From positions 248,001 through 312,000 of the forward strand of contig RSEE01000038.1 of NCBI GenBank assembly GCA_003971905.1: a stretch of DNA of 64,000 nucleotides, in the 5' to 3' direction. This document shows positions 35,281-50,801 of this stretch, piece after piece. Within the stretch, counting starts at the first letter, position 1, and each line of letters starts with the position of its first letter. The DNA comes from Moniliella sp. 'wahieum'. Taxonomy: Eukaryota; Basidiomycota; Moniliellomycetes; Moniliellales; Moniliellaceae. Both the position numbers and the translations under genes were made by a program. The notes below the pieces were generated by a model. The model was not told the DNA's origin. It saw nothing but the letters and a program-made list of their open reading frames with translations, and ran no database searches.

Positions 35281-35848
35281 ACCAATGCATGTGGGTCGCG
35301 GGGCGCACGGGCGCACGGGGCACTGTTGATGCGCCACCCGGAATCGCAAGGGAACGCAGCGATAGGCACTGGGCGCTCGGGGGCAGCCACGCCGACGCAC
35401 TGGCGCCCACGCCGAGGGGGCGGTGGCGCGAGGGCGTAGCACGGGGGCAGCGCCCAAGCATGTGGATGCCGTCGAGGCCCGACGCCGCAGGCAGGAGCGC
35501 ATGTGCTGGAGCATGCGTGCTGCGGGCCGTCGAGTGGCATCCGCGTGCCCTGCAGTGCCCGGCCGGGGGTGGGCCAGTGCTGTCCCGTGCAGCCCACGCC
35601 ATCCCACGCCATGCAGCCCATCGGGGCGGGCCTCGGCACCGGCGCGGTGGCGCTGGCTGGGCGCGGGGGCTGCTTGCGACGCCCATCATTAACTACTCGG
35701 AGCTCATGTCACCGGTCACCTCTCCCGCCTCATGCATCATGCCTGCACGTGGCCGGCAGCTGCCTAGGTACGCAGCCCTGCTGCTCCCTCCCTCCCACCA
35801 TCGACTCCAGCTCTCCCTCCCCGGCTCCACCACCCTCTCCGCCGACTG

Positions 35849-35869
35849 CCCCCCCCCCCCCCCCCCCCC
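35849..35869 (+). repeat. 21-base C homopolymer
   Basis: An uninterrupted run of 21 C, eight bases before the start codon of the PH-ArfGAP gene, in its presumed 5' UTR. Similar runs of 15 and 16 C occur at 12645 and 39395. Confidence 0.9.
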
Positions 35870-35876
35870 TCTGCCC

Positions 35877-38800
35877 ATGCACACCCCCTCGGCCTCGGCC
35901 TCGGCCCCCTTCTCTCCCCCCTCGCCCTTACTCACCCCCCGAAGCCACCGAGGTCCTGGCCGACCCTTCCCCCCTTCCTCCACTCCCCCTACCCCCCCGC
36001 CACAACGCACCCGCAAGCTCCCCCCACCTTGGCCTGCCCCGCTCCGGGCCCCATGCCCCCTTGGGGCGCTTTGGCCTCCGCCGCTCCTCCGACACTCCGC
36101 GACCCTCCCCGCCTCTTGTTCCCCAGGCGCCGCGTCCGTTCCGACGGTCTTCCTATGCGTCCCATGCCGATTCCGAGTACGGCACCGCAGCCTCCCTGCG
36201 CTCCGCTTCCCTCGTCAGCCTTCGTCTTTCGGGCTGCCAGCCGTGATGGCCCGTTGGCGCTTCCGCCCTTGGCTCCGGCATCGCTCCCCAGCCCCCGTTG
36301 CCACTGCCACTACCACCGTCGAGTCCCCTCCAACCTCGCGCTCCCTGCCCTGCTCTCACGCGCCCTCCTCCCCGACCCGCTTCTCGCATACTTCGTCGAC
36401 AACCCTCCGACCGGGCCCGCCTACTTTACCTGATCCCCCACCCCCACGTCGTTCCGACTGCCCAGGTCGTCGGCCAAGGTCGCTACCCACATGGTTCCGC
36501 CGCCCTACCCGTCCCCATACTGGGGGCGAAGCGTGGTGTGATGCTCGTCTCGCGCAAGATGAAAATGCCAGTAGGAAATGGACGGATGACTCTTCGCAGC
36601 AACAAGGACTACCCCAGCGAGCTGTTCAAGGCTTCCACCTGGCGGCCCTGCTGGATGGAAGTGGGCGCAGAATCAGTGTTGATCTACACGGGCCTCGATC
36701 GTTCCCCATCGGCCGAGGAAAGGAAAAGCGCGGTGCCCGAACCCAGTGCCCAGGGATCCAAGTCGAATGGTGGGAAAGCGTACAACCCTGGCGCGGAAGC
36801 AGCAGTAATGGTTCATGAGCTCCCCTGATTATGACCACGATCCGGATCCCTGGGGTACCTGCTGGCGCGGCAGGTTCTCAACACAGTTTGACGGCCAACT
36901 TGATGGGCCGAAGCGTTGGTGGTCCAGGTTCAGCAGCCTGGGTACCGTCCCCTCAAATTCTGATTCAACTTCCAACCCAGTTGGTTTGGATTCTGTTTCT
37001 TCCCATCTTCCGACCAACGACACTTCCAACGCCGAAGCCCCTGTTTTCGGCCGGACTGCCGCTGCATCTCCTCCAGCGGTATGTGTACACAACCGGGGAA
37101 AAGAATACCACAGCCACGAAGTTTTTCCCCTTCCTGCGTGGGGCAAGCAGTGGGAACAGCCACCGTGGCCGGGACAATGTGTTTGAGTGGTCTCTCTCAA
37201 CGACCGTCGCTTTGTTACCGCGCGCGATCCGGCAGACCTGGCAGAGTGGGTGCATGCTATCCGAGAAGGCATCGCCGATGCGCTGCTTCACATGCCCTCT
37301 CACACATCGGCCATACCGGACGAGGGTCGTACCGGCTCCTCCGCCGCGCAAGTGGACGTGGACGCCACTACCCAGGCGTCAAGAAGCGCTAGTTTGCGAG
37401 AAGGAAATGCTTCGGCTATCGATCTAGCCAGATCGCCTACCCCGGCAAGTCATTCTATCCTGGCTCGTCCATAACCACCAGCGACCCCTCCTCTCCGGCT
37501 CTGAGCTCCGCCAGCATTGAATACGATGTCTAGCTCTGACCTCCCTCCTACCACCGCAACGGCCGGATCGACGGGAAATGTAATCTCGGCTCCGTCCGAC
37601 ACTATCGCTCCAGGTTCTTACGTGCCACTACCTCTTTTGGTGATGCCCTGCCCGCAGGAGCCGGCCCTAAGCACAAGAATCCTTCTGCCTTGACGAATCC
37701 CGCTGCGGCCCCACCTTCCTTACCCTTCTCTTCCACCGCAGCCGTCCCCAGCTCTACACACCACCACCCCCTTATGTGGCCGAGGTGAGGGCCTTGGCCC
37801 AGTTGCCCGAGAACCGCATGTGTGCGGACTGCCATGCACCCAGTACGTCGTTTCTGACTCGTTGGCCACTATGCTTGTGCGTGACGCACCCATTGCTAAC
37901 TCTTGCATACGTTGGTAGATCCGCGATGGGCATCTTGGTCTTTATTTGAGCAACCTTGCTGTATATTTTTGCATCCAGTGCACTTCTGTCCACCGTGCTT
38001 TGGGCGTGCACGTAAGCAAGGTCAAGAGCATCGACTTTGATACCTGGAACGAGCCCCAAACTGCCGCCGCGCGAGCCTGGGGCAATGCACGAGCCAACGC
38101 CTATTGGGAACACTCGCTTCCGGCAGACTTTGTCCGTCATGCACCGTCACCCCATGCGACCCACGTTGTGGCCCAAGCTATGAGCATCCCATCTCCTCTT
38201 TACCCCCCACGCAGTGCGAGCGTGGCAAGGTCCCAATCCACCGTGGGAGCAGGAACAGATTCGACCCCTGCCTCTGGCCCTATTCTCTCCGCAGGGGGGA
38301 CGACAGCACCCACGTCGGAACCCACTTAACCCACAAATCTTCGCGTTGCAACCAAGCCCTCTCTGCACCACAAACCATGCTACCGCCACATCATCAGCAT
38401 CTCCCTCCGTGCTGCCTCGATCAGCGTGACCAGGACATGTCTGCCCCTCCCCTTGACCGTGGGATGGTAGAGGAAGAGGTTGTGATGCCCCACCGCGGTA
38501 CACCGCTTCTGGATCAGGAAGTGAAACGGACCTTACGCGATCGTCACGGGGGCACATTCTGCCTGTGTACGGTAGTGGCTTTGCGCCGCCGCGTGGCGCG
38601 GGAGCGCGTGAAGGAATACCCACTGAGATCACGCGCGAAGATGGGAATGGAAATGAGGTCCCTTCTCTTCCCGCCCCCCCGCGTTCCCGTCTGTGCGTGG
38701 ACGGACGAGAACGACGTCTCCTGCCCTTCCCCTGGTTTCGACTCGGGGCGGATCGTCGCCTTTGCGCTACCATCCCGAGACAGAGGGACTGGCTACGGCT

Positions 38801-39105
38801 ACGCCCACTGCAACGTCCACTCTATCCACTGGGTCTGTGTCTCCCTCGCGGACCATCTTGCCCGAAACGCGGGAAGCGGATCTATTTTGGATTCACAAGT
38901 ACGTGGAACGACGCTGGGCTGCGCCCGGCTCGTTGGAGACGTATGCCGCGCCCAACCCCGTAGTCGGGGGATCCACCGTCCCTCGCTCTTCTTCCTTCCT
39001 CCCTCCCAGGGCAAGGCGACAACGCGACCCGCCCCCTCCCACTCCGTTGCGGGCAGGAAGAAGTCTGCTCCCTTGGCGAGCGTGGCGGTGTCGACGATGC
39101 AGTAG
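35877..39105 (+). CDS. PH domain plus ArfGAP domain protein
   Basis: GTPase-activating protein for Arf small GTPases, acting in vesicle traffic. The start at 35877 (MHTPSASASAPFSPPSP) opens a Pro/Ser-rich region. A PH-like domain begins near 36535 (VMLVSRKMKMP, TLRSNKDYPSELFKASTW, VLIYTGLD) and ends near 37170-37280 (VFEWSL, then RFVTARDPADLAEWVHAIREG). The ArfGAP zinc finger starts near 37816 (MCADCHAP), is interrupted by an intron near 37842-37919, and resumes DPRWAS and CIQCTSVHRALGVHVSKVKSID, giving the CxxC-CxxC cysteines and the catalytic Arg in HRALG. WGNARANAYWE follows at about 38077-38110. The domain's closing helix (READLFWIHKYVERRW) appears only near 38868-38915, after about 240 low-complexity residues. 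Several frame changes occur. The ArfGAP call is firm; the ends are less so. Confidence 0.78.
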
Positions 39106-39394
39106 TAAACCTTGGCTGTGGCTCTCCATCGTGTCTTGTTCCTGTTTTCTATCTCTACTGTGTCTTTGCCGTCTCATTTTTTTGTTTGTGCTGTCTCTTC
39201 TGTCTGCCGTTTCGGTTGTCCCTTCTCGCCTGGCCCGAGTCCGCTTGGGCCTCAGACTGATCTCCCTCTCTCGATACTGGGAGACATCGCATACCCATAA
39301 CTCTGTTATCGTCGCCCCCACCCCGTCCCTCCCCTTTTGTCCAATGCCACCTCACTTTCGTTTTTGTCTTCCTCCTTTGCCCCTCCCGCGACGT

Positions 39395-39410
39395 CCCCCC
39401 CCCCCCCCCC
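39395..39410 (+). repeat. 16-base C homopolymer
   Basis: An uninterrupted C-run in the 3' flank of the ArfGAP gene. Confidence 0.85.
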
Positions 39411-39764
39411 TGCGCGCGCCCCCAATTGGTGTTCTGTTCATACACGTTTTGCGCCAACTCGATCTAGGCGCTCACGTCCACAGTCACGGCTTCGCCCATT
39501 TACCTCTCTCCATTCTGTGATTGATGCTCCCAATCTGAGAAGTTTCAGATCGAACCCCTTAGGCCTTGACCCTTAACGTTTAACCCCGTTGACTGTAGGT
39601 GGGGTAGGATCGATCGTTTCTGGCAGCTCGATCGTCTTTGTCGTCTCTTCTTCCAACCCTTTCTCTCCCCCACTTCATCCCTCTAGGTTGAACCCTCTGG
39701 CATGTGAGTGTTATCGGTAACTTCCAATAGAATACTGTCGAAAATGGCGAGTGGCATTCAATAT

Positions 39765-40487
39765 TCACGCTCTCGCACCCAACGCAACGGACGTGGCATC
39801 CCCCCGAACCTCGTGCAGGGCCCACCTCCCATCCACCTTAGCCCTCCGATCTGGCAGAAACATCTCACAGTCAGCACCACCCAAATAACGAATCAAAGGA
39901 CCCAGGGATCAGAGAACCAGAGGACCAAAGGACCACAGGACCTAGGCACCAAACAATCGACAGCAACGTACCTTGGGCATATCAAAGTGCTCCGTAAGCG
40001 AAGCAAGGTGATTGTTGAATGCTTCCACCCGATCTTTGTGGGAAAACGTAGCTTCCTTGGCCACCCGCTGTCCCAACCGACGCAATCGAGCTTCTTCAAA
40101 CTTGGCCTCGGACTTGGTGCGGTACCGGCGCCGGTCTTGCCGTTCCTCCCGTTCCTCTTGCTTCTCGCTCGGGGAGGGGGGAGGTGGGAAGAACCAGTGG
40201 GGCTATCGCGCAGAGCTGGTTCATGCTCGGTACCTGTTCCAGCAGCAGGATCGGAGGAACGGTGGGAAGAATGGGAAGACCGGTGGGACTGGTGGGAGCG
40301 GGATCCGTCCTTGGACTTGCGCTCGTCTTCCCCCGCCGCACGGTGGGATCGCTTCTTATGCGACTTGGATGTGGACGTGGCTTGGACTTGGACTTGGATT
40401 TGGACTTGGATGCGCCGCCCTTGATCCGGAGCGAGCCACCAAGAGGCACGTCGTACCGTCTGAGTCGTCAACCGCAGCGGGCGGCAT
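39765..40487 (-). CDS. FAM32A-like nuclear protein
   Basis: Small basic protein of the FAM32A family, found in animals and fungi; the human protein associates with the catalytic spliceosome. From the start at 40487 (MPPAAVDDSDG), a missing base near 40455 leads into the family N-terminus YDVPLGGSLRIKGG. A KSKS-rich basic stretch and a Ser/His/Arg-rich linker follow. The conserved C-terminal helix reads KFEEARLRRLGQRVAKEATF, then HKDRVEAFNNHLASLTEHFD and MPK near 39983. A GTACGT donor follows at about 39975, and a last short exon may end at 39765; that exon is the weakest part. It lies downstream of MTR3 on the same strand. Confidence 0.72.
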
Positions 40488-40889
40488 GGTTGCCACACGG
40501 TGTGGTGGGCCCCGAGACGACGCTTTCGTGCTCAAAGTGCGAACTGCCCCGACCAGGATGGACGTGTGACGGAGTGATGCGTGAAGGAGCACAAGCGGAA
40601 TGATATTCAAGCGGAATAGCGGCATCGGGGCGTGATGAAATGGTGATACCAGAGGCAGGCCGACGTGAACGACAAGTCAAACTCAGGGCCTCCTTGGACG
40701 CAACGCGATCGGTTCGCTCGTCGTAAGCTCATACATCCATCCTTTCTCTGGCTCGATCTATCTGGAGCGACCGATCACCTTTCCCTTCCTGCCTCTTCCC
40801 TTCATCTTCATCTCCCTGGCCTGGCCTGGCCTGCCCCCGCTTCCCTTCGCCTTTCTCTACCCGCCGAGTCAATTGGCACGATTGCATTC
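40488..40889. other. Spacer between FAM32A-like and MTR3
   Basis: Four hundred bases holding the FAM32A-like promoter and the MTR3 3' flank. CT-rich on the plus strand near 40780-40860. No gene seen. Confidence 0.5.
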
Positions 40890-42118
40890 TTATTGGTCAA
40901 AGTGCTTGGCCAAGGCATTGGCCATGACATAATGCACCTCGGTCGCTTTGGCCATCAACGTTTCCACCGCCTACAAAGCAAACACCACAATAAAACAAGA
41001 CAAAAAAGGAACCGGTCAGCCTCCCATCGTCTGCCATGCTCGCGAACAGAACCCTCGAAAGCAAGAAAGCAAGCAAAAAAGGAGGAAGAGGAGTACACAC
41101 CGCATCAATCACTTCGTATTGAGTTCCTTGGCTGATGAGGTGACGAAGGGACGTGACACTGCCCAAAGCCGGCATGGCATTCACCTGCACCGTACCCCGA
41201 ACAAAGGCAGACGTAGCCTCTTGCAACGTAGGATCCACCACCAGGAGCGGTCGAAGCCGCTGCTCATGCGTGCCATCCAGCGCCCCCCGGTCCGGATCCG
41301 AACTGGGGCCCGTCGATGGCCTCAACCAAGAGCCCCGTGACCCCGGCCACCAAGCCATACATCTCGATGCCAGCTTGGGCCAGCGCTGTGCTCGCGGCCG
41401 TAACCGAGGCGGCGACCGTCGTTTCCTCCGGTCCATCGGCCTCGAGAACAGTGATGAAACATCGATGCTCGCTTTGGGCAGCAAGTCCAGTCGCAACGCG
41501 GGCAACAGCGCAGCGTGGACCAGCTCGGACAAGGTGGAAGATTCAGCGTCCTAGCCAGAGGGACAGAAGAAGACAAGGGAGGGCGATTCGGTTAGGACAA
41601 AAGGAAAAAACAATCTACCAGATCATAGGTGCACGTTCCACCCAGGTGAAGGGGAGGGGAGGGGAGGGGGACAAAACTTACCTTTCCTGGCCGTTTTCCT
41701 CCGCATAGAAGCGAATGGAGCATAGCGCACGTCGACATTGAGCTCGCCATGGCCCAAGTACTGTTTTCCGCGAACTTGTCGCGGGCCGTACACAGCGCAG
41801 GCCAACTTGAGTTGCCCAGCTTCGAGGTACGCGCTCCCGCTACCTTGTCCAATGAGACCACATTGAATAACTGCAATGAACATAATGAGTGGTGAGAAGG
41901 GGCCCTGCCAATACCAAACAGGATGAGGGGAGGGGGAGGCGGACATACACATTGGACGCAGAGCATCGGCCTGCCGGCCGTCGGGGCGGGGCAAGGCCGC
42001 GGTGGGTGGGGGCTTGGATACGTCGGCGCTGGGAGCCGATGCATGCGAGACCAGTCGGATGGACTCAGCACCAATGGGGGCATAGACGTCTCGGGCCCGT
42101 TTTACGCCTCCTGTCCAT
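40890..42118 (-). CDS. MTR3: Exosome RNase PH-like subunit Mtr3
   Basis: Mtr3 is one of six catalytically inert RNase PH-fold subunits forming the ring of the RNA exosome (3'-5' RNA decay and rRNA maturation). From the start at 42118 (MDRRRKTGPE), a typical MTR3 N-terminus is followed by low-complexity sequence. The core after an intron at about 41872-41945 reads CGLIGQGSGSAYLEAGQLKL, ACAVYGPRQ, GELNVDVRYAPFA. The intron at about 41553-41681 (GTAAGT) precedes SSTLSELVHAALLPALRLDLLP. After further frame changes come EQRLRPLLVVDPTLQEATSA, VNAMPALGSVTSLRHLI and, past a last intron at about 40977-41100, ATEVHYVMANALAKHFDQ at 40890. It diverges from ZUO1 over 260 bases. Confidence 0.82.
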
Positions 42119-42378
42119 GGCGGCGCTCATATTGACACACGGCAGTTCCTGGTGGGGTGGGAGACGGGAGGCGGCCATGCCCTGCAGTTTACGGAACGCC
42201 CAGACCCAAAAAAAAGCGTGGTCTCGCAACATTGCAAAAACGCACCCACCGGGCATGCTGACCTAATCGGTTTGCCGCCCGCGGAAGAAGGAAGAAAAAA
42301 AAAAAAAGAAACGGGCCAGTTTGGGCCACCCGAATCTTCAGCGTAGTTCGGCGGCTTGCTCTTTCCCTTCCCCCCACC
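42119..42378. promoter_or_regulatory. Bidirectional promoter of MTR3 and ZUO1
   Basis: 260 bases between the two start codons. It contains an A-rich tract at about 42291-42311 and a CT-rich leader ending in CCCCACC before the ZUO1 ATG. It must hold both promoters; no specific site is identifiable. Confidence 0.5.
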
Positions 42379-43746
42379 ATGGCGACGATCCTGACGCTGC
42401 CGTTTGAGCTGGGCGCTGCCCCGGCGGATTTCAAGCCGGGCTCGACCAGCTCCATCTCCAAGGTGGAGCCTGTCGTCCTCTTCCCTGCCGGCCCTTCGTA
42501 CCTTGGCCACGTCCGTCGCAACCTCAACGCTCGTTCCTTTGCCGAGGACGACGAGAAGAATCGGCGCGTGTGGCGGCGGAGCTCGAGGGCGATGAGGAGG
42601 AGGACGACTTGGGTGTGGGCGAAGAGTCCGAGTCGGAGGATCTCTTGTCGTCCGACCCCAAGGAGTGGAAGCACCAGGACCACTACGCTGTGCTTGGTCT
42701 GTCCAAGTTCGCTGACAAGCCACTCCCGATCAGATCAAGATTGCGCATCGCAAAAAGGTCCTGAAGCACCCACCCTGACAAGAAAGCCGGGCGGGTGGTC
42801 TGGCGTCGGACGATGCCTTCTTCAAGTGCATTGCCAAGGCGCATGAGATCCTCTCTACCCCCGAGAAGCGTCGGCAGTTCGATTCGGTCGACCCTGCGTT
42901 TGACCACATCAAGGAACCCACGGGCAAGGAGCCGGCCGAAAAGTTCTTTGAGATCTGGGCACCTGTATTTGAGCTGGAAGCGCGCTTTTCCGAGCCGTCC
43001 AACGGCCCCGTGCCCTCGATCGGCACGGAGGAATCGAGCAAGGAAGATGTGGATGCCTTCTACTCGTTCTGGTACAACTTTGACTCGTGGCGCTCGTTTG
43101 GTACTGGACAAGGACGTCAACGAGGGTTCCGACTCGCGTGATGAGAAGCGCTACATGGAGAAGAAGACCGTGCTGAACGTGCCAAGCGCAAAAAGGAGGA
43201 CAATGCCCGCCTTCGCTCGTTGGTCGACAAGGCGCGGCTACCGACCCGGATTAAGAAGTTCAAAGCCGAGGAGAAGGCAGCACGCGAGGCACGCCGCAAA
43301 GTGCGCGCGCCCCAGCAGCAGCAGCAGGCTGGTCGTGGTGCGGCCGGTGCGCGTCTGACGCCGCAGCAGGCGCTGGCCGCTAAGAAGGCCAAGGCGGAAG
43401 AGGAGAAGAAGGCTAAGGAGCAGGCCGCGCAGGCCGACGCTGCTGGCAAGGCCGAGCGGGAGGCGGCCAAGAAGCAGCGTGAGGCGGCCAAGAAGAAGAT
43501 CAAGAAGGAGAAGAAGGCCATTTCGGCGGTGCTGACCGCGAACAACTACTTCCAGCCCGCTGGTACCGCCGCTTCGGCCGCTGTGATTGAGGCGCAGCTC
43601 AACGGTCTCGACGCGCTGGTTGAGGCGCTCGACCCGACTGAAGTTGCTACTCTGCGCGCTGACGTGGAGAAGGCTGGTGCCGCTGCTAAGGCCGAGCTGA
43701 ACAAAGCTGCCGAGGCCAAGGGGGTGGCTGCTGGTGTGTGGGCTTG
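42379..43746 (+). CDS. ZUO1: Ribosome-associated J-protein zuotin
   Basis: Zuo1 pairs with Ssz1 as the ribosome-associated complex and stimulates Ssb Hsp70 on nascent chains. From the start at 42379 come an N-terminal ubiquitin-like part (GPSYLGHVRRNL), an acidic stretch (ELEGDEEEDDLG), then WKHQDHYAVLGLSKF opening the J-domain. HPDK lies near 42767-42780, IAKAHEILSTPEKRRQFDSV and YSFWYNFDSWRSF follow, then DARLRSLVDKAR-type and TRIKKFKAEEKAA segments. The charged Lys/Ala-rich domain (about 43270-43520) is the ribosome-contacting helical region, followed by the four-helix C-terminus (LNGLDALVEALDP). Frame changes occur near 42560, 42710-42790, 43100 and 43170. From about 43200 the last 175 codons are intact. 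About 455 codons, near the usual 430. Confidence 0.9.
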
Positions 43747-47586
<3,840 letters not shown>

Positions 47587-48029
47587 CGAGGGATTGAGCA
47601 ACTAAGCAAACTGAGGATGCGTATGTGAAGCGTATGGAGCGCCCATCCTCGTTTTCGCTCCGCTCAGGTTTCGTTTCCTCTCTCGGATCTCAGGGGTGAG
47701 GGAGGGGAGAACCGACCAACCAGTATAGGAACTGGCCCTTTCCTTTGAGTGGTTGGGTAGTTGGGATACTCGCTTCCCTTCTCACGCGCAGCCTGGCTAC
47801 CCTGTGATTCCCCCGTGATCCCCTCGTCATCTCGTTTTGGTGCCCCATGCATATTCCCCATCTATCTGCTCTGTACTCTTTTTTATTCTTCTCTGGCCAC
47901 GTTGGGCCGAGGTGTGCGCCGCGAGGTCGACCTGACTCTTGCGCTTCTTCCTGCGCAACCTGCGGGTCACATGTCATACAAGGGCAATGTATACAGTGGT
48001 GTCTCTTCAGATCCCTTAGACCAGAAGTC

Positions 48030-48062
48030 TGAAGCTTCATCTGAAGCTTGAAGCTTGAGCCC
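48030..48062. repeat. AGCT heptamers with TGAAGCTTCA palindrome
   Basis: TGAAGCTTCA at 48030..48039, then two in-phase TGAAGCT units from 48042. Confidence 0.8.
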
Positions 48063-48959
48063 ACTGGACCTTGCGCTCACCCTTGCTCCGTGTTTGTCTA
48101 TAGGGGAGTCGCGCTAGTGTTGGCACTGTGATGAGCGCAGTGAGTCCCCCGGTGATCCGTGTTCTGATACGATACCTATTCCATCGGTTGTATTACACCG
48201 TGGGTTTTTTGTGCTGGTGTGTGCCGGCCCTCCTCTTATGTTATCAACCAATTTGTTTTCTTCCGACCAAACCTAATCAACACCCTAATCGTAGCTGGAC
48301 ATCCCCTTTATTCTTGTCACCCTTACGAATCTACGACTCTCGCGTCGTCGCTTACACTCTCCAAAAAAAGGTGCGGATATAGTACGCTATTCTTTCTGCT
48401 ATATTCTTACAGGCATGTGTCGTCCTGGAGTCATTATAGGACTGAGCGCTGTGAGTCCGCGTGTATTTTCTCCTGGCTTCCCTCTCGGGAACACAGTCTC
48501 CCTTGTGTGGTGACTGTACTCCCAAGTTTTTGCGTGTCCATCCTTCTCCGTTTTACCCTATATAATACCGTGAGTTGTTTCCCTTTTGAACCCTGCCTAC
48601 TACAAGCAATGGTTCGTGGGTCTCCTCCACGTTCCATTGTTGTCTTCACCTTCCATACTTCAATCCATTGGCGGCGCCATCTTCTTCAATCTATACGGTA
48701 CAAACCGAATTTCTTCTCTTTGTTACCTCCCCTGCGCTTCCTTTATTCTTCGCCTCTCTCTTCATGTTTTCCCATCTCTTTTAGCTGCAGCTTTTTCCAG
48801 CTGCTAAGTGTTCGGCTTTTCCCGTATTCAATCCGTGGAGTTTTCAGTCCTTACTTTTTTTCTGCGTCTCAGCTTCAATGTTCCCGGTTCCCGCTCTAGA
48901 CTTCCAGGTTTGGGCAACCTTGTCCTCGGCTGCCACTTTTCCCATGGCCGAGTGGGAAC

Positions 48960-49370
48960 AAAGGCTTCAGACACGGTTCTTACTGCCTCTACGTAGCCTT
49001 GCCGGACAATATGCAGCCCCTTCGGCCATACACTGTTGAGAAACATTTCCTTGTCCTTAGCCCTGCTCGGATTCAGCAGCAAACCCAAGCACGAACCTAC
49101 CGTGAGTCGACCACCCTTGCGGCCTTCAATGTAGGGATGCATCCCCCCAAAACTCCGGGCGGGCCTCAGGCTGCGGTCTGGGTGTGACATGCGACACCTG
49201 ACACAACGCCCACACTAGAGGGATTTCCCTGCGCGCCTCTTCAACCACTCGGTTCCGTCAAGATCTGAAGCCAGATATATACCGTCCGTTCGTCATGATG
49301 CTTGACGGGTCTACCCATCGTGGCATATGACCCTGTTGTAGTTCTTCATTGATGCCTTTGTTGTGTGTGT
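48960..49370 (+). mobile_element. Relict dispersed element, family 1, copy B
   Basis: Partner of 32820-33230 with the same three blocks in order (near 48963, 49096 and 49336) and nearly equal spacing. Old, diverged and broken; class unknown. Confidence 0.55.
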
Positions 49371-49639
49371 CTCATCATGTGTTGTTTACAGTATTGTTTA
49401 CAGTATGACTGCTTTTCTCCTTTTCCTCTGGGGTAGAAGGCACCACATTCCTTGCTGCCTGACTGAATCATCAGCCTCCAAAGCAATCCCCTTCCTCCAC
49501 AGTGGCTTTGTTAGTTGCGGCTGTGACACTTTGACCTCAAGGCGGCGAGCAAAAGATGTTTGGGGTCTGGAAAGAATGAAGTACTGAGTCTCAGTGGAGA
49601 TGGTTCAACGTTCACCGTTCACCCCTCAGATGTCTACCC

Positions 49640-49870
49640 CGTTCATTTTCGTATCCACACGCGCTACCTCAGGTGTGGGAACGGACGGTGTGGGTACCAG
49701 AGGGTCTTGATCTCTGCTGGCGACCCCCGGCCTCGTTCCGTAAAGGGCGGATTTGGCGCCAACAACCACAAAGGCCGGATGAGCAGGCCGGTTTGGGCAC
49801 AGCGTGTCTTTGTCCCACAGCCTTAGCTCTGTCAACGATGTTGGTTACAACATATAAGCATAAATTTTGG
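49640..49870 (+). mobile_element. Relict dispersed element, family 2, copy B
   Basis: Matches the minus strand of 33780-33960 over about 150 bases, centred on TTTGGCGCCAACAAC near 49749. This copy lies in the opposite orientation to copy A. An old fossil, possibly of LTR type. Confidence 0.55.
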
Positions 49871-50260
49871 CGTTTGAGAAGAGTCATTTCCTTTCGGGCT
49901 CGTTTGTCATGGTTTGGCTGACCTCACTCCCATTTCCAATTTCTTCGTCCCGACCGTCTCACCGGTCACCCCTTCCCAGTTCTTCTCCGCTTCGCAACAT
50001 GCCATCTGCTATTGTTCTTTCCCAGGAACGAGGAACGATTCTTATACTGTCCCTTGGCCGAGTCCCCACTCTGGTCTACCTCCTCGCCTTTTCTCCGACT
50101 GTGACACACCCGATCGCACACATTGCACGGTTCTGTAATAGTTGCCACTGCATTATGTAGGAACTAGGCAAAAATAGGTTGTGTCATATGTCGTTCGTGC
50201 AGGTGGATACTACGCCCAACATGGATAGAGCCCGGGGCAAAGGGACAGGGAAAAGAACGA

Positions 50261-50294
50261 TGAGATCGATGAGATCTGAGATCTGAGAGATGAG
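50261..50294. repeat. GATC-core heptamer array
   Basis: A 9-base TGAGATCGA step is followed by two TGAGATC units and two TGAGAGA variants in phase. Confidence 0.85.
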
Positions 50295-50729
50295 AGACGA
50301 GCGGTTCAGAAAAATTGGAAATGGGAGTGAAACTCACCAACTTATGAGATCTATGACAGATTGGATGGCCCGCGGTGGTTTGAGGGACTGAATGGTCCCA
50401 GCAAGAATCATTAATCAGCGCGCTGAGCTGAGGTTCCACGCTCAGCGACTCCCAGGTGCTTAAGTTAGTGAGCCTCTGGCATGGCCCTCGCAGCTAATCA
50501 CCGGGCAAATATTGTCACTTCTCTTTGCTGATCCTGTCTCCTTCTCTCTGCCGGCTACCAGTGTATCCTTTGTTTTCTTGGTGCTTGGCACTTGGTTCTC
50601 ACGTGTATCGCCTGACCCTTACCACTAGTACTCCTCACACTAGTCACTGTCAATGTCACTGCGCAAAAGGTGAAAGCTCAGGCTGTCGAGCGTTGTCGAT
50701 CTCAATGCATAATCGTCGTGGTACCTGGA

Positions 50730-50801
50730 TGAGATCGATGATCGATGAAGTTTGAAGGTTGAAGCTTGAAGGTTGAAGCTTGAAGCTTGAAGGTTGAGAG
50801 G
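50730..50801. repeat. Ten-unit heptamer array, TCGA then AGCT/AGGT
   Basis: After a 9-base step, units at 50739, 50746, 50753, 50760, 50767, 50774, 50781, 50788 and 50795 keep strict 7-base phase. Cores are TCGA, AGTT, AGGT, AGCT, AGGT, AGCT, AGCT, AGGT and a decayed unit. Alternation of AGCT and AGGT suggests slippage of a mixed pair. Confidence 0.9.

Larger units (their letters stand above)
29890..35876. other. Large gene-free, repeat-rich region
   Basis: Six kilobases with no supported gene between two real genes. The first 2 kb are the densest heptamer territory in the window, with a minisatellite at 31277-31357. From 32.3 to 34.9 kb lie old dispersed-element remnants with AT-leaning composition. 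From 35.2 kb the sequence becomes GC-rich, with a TCGA/TGCA palindrome cluster at 35222-35280 and a 21-base C-run at 35849-35869 just before the next start codon. Confidence 0.6.

Noticed and set aside
35423-35876. Long GC-rich open frames ahead of the ArfGAP start
   Set aside because: Frames are open on both strands over the same interval, typical of high GC; the conserved protein only begins after 35877.
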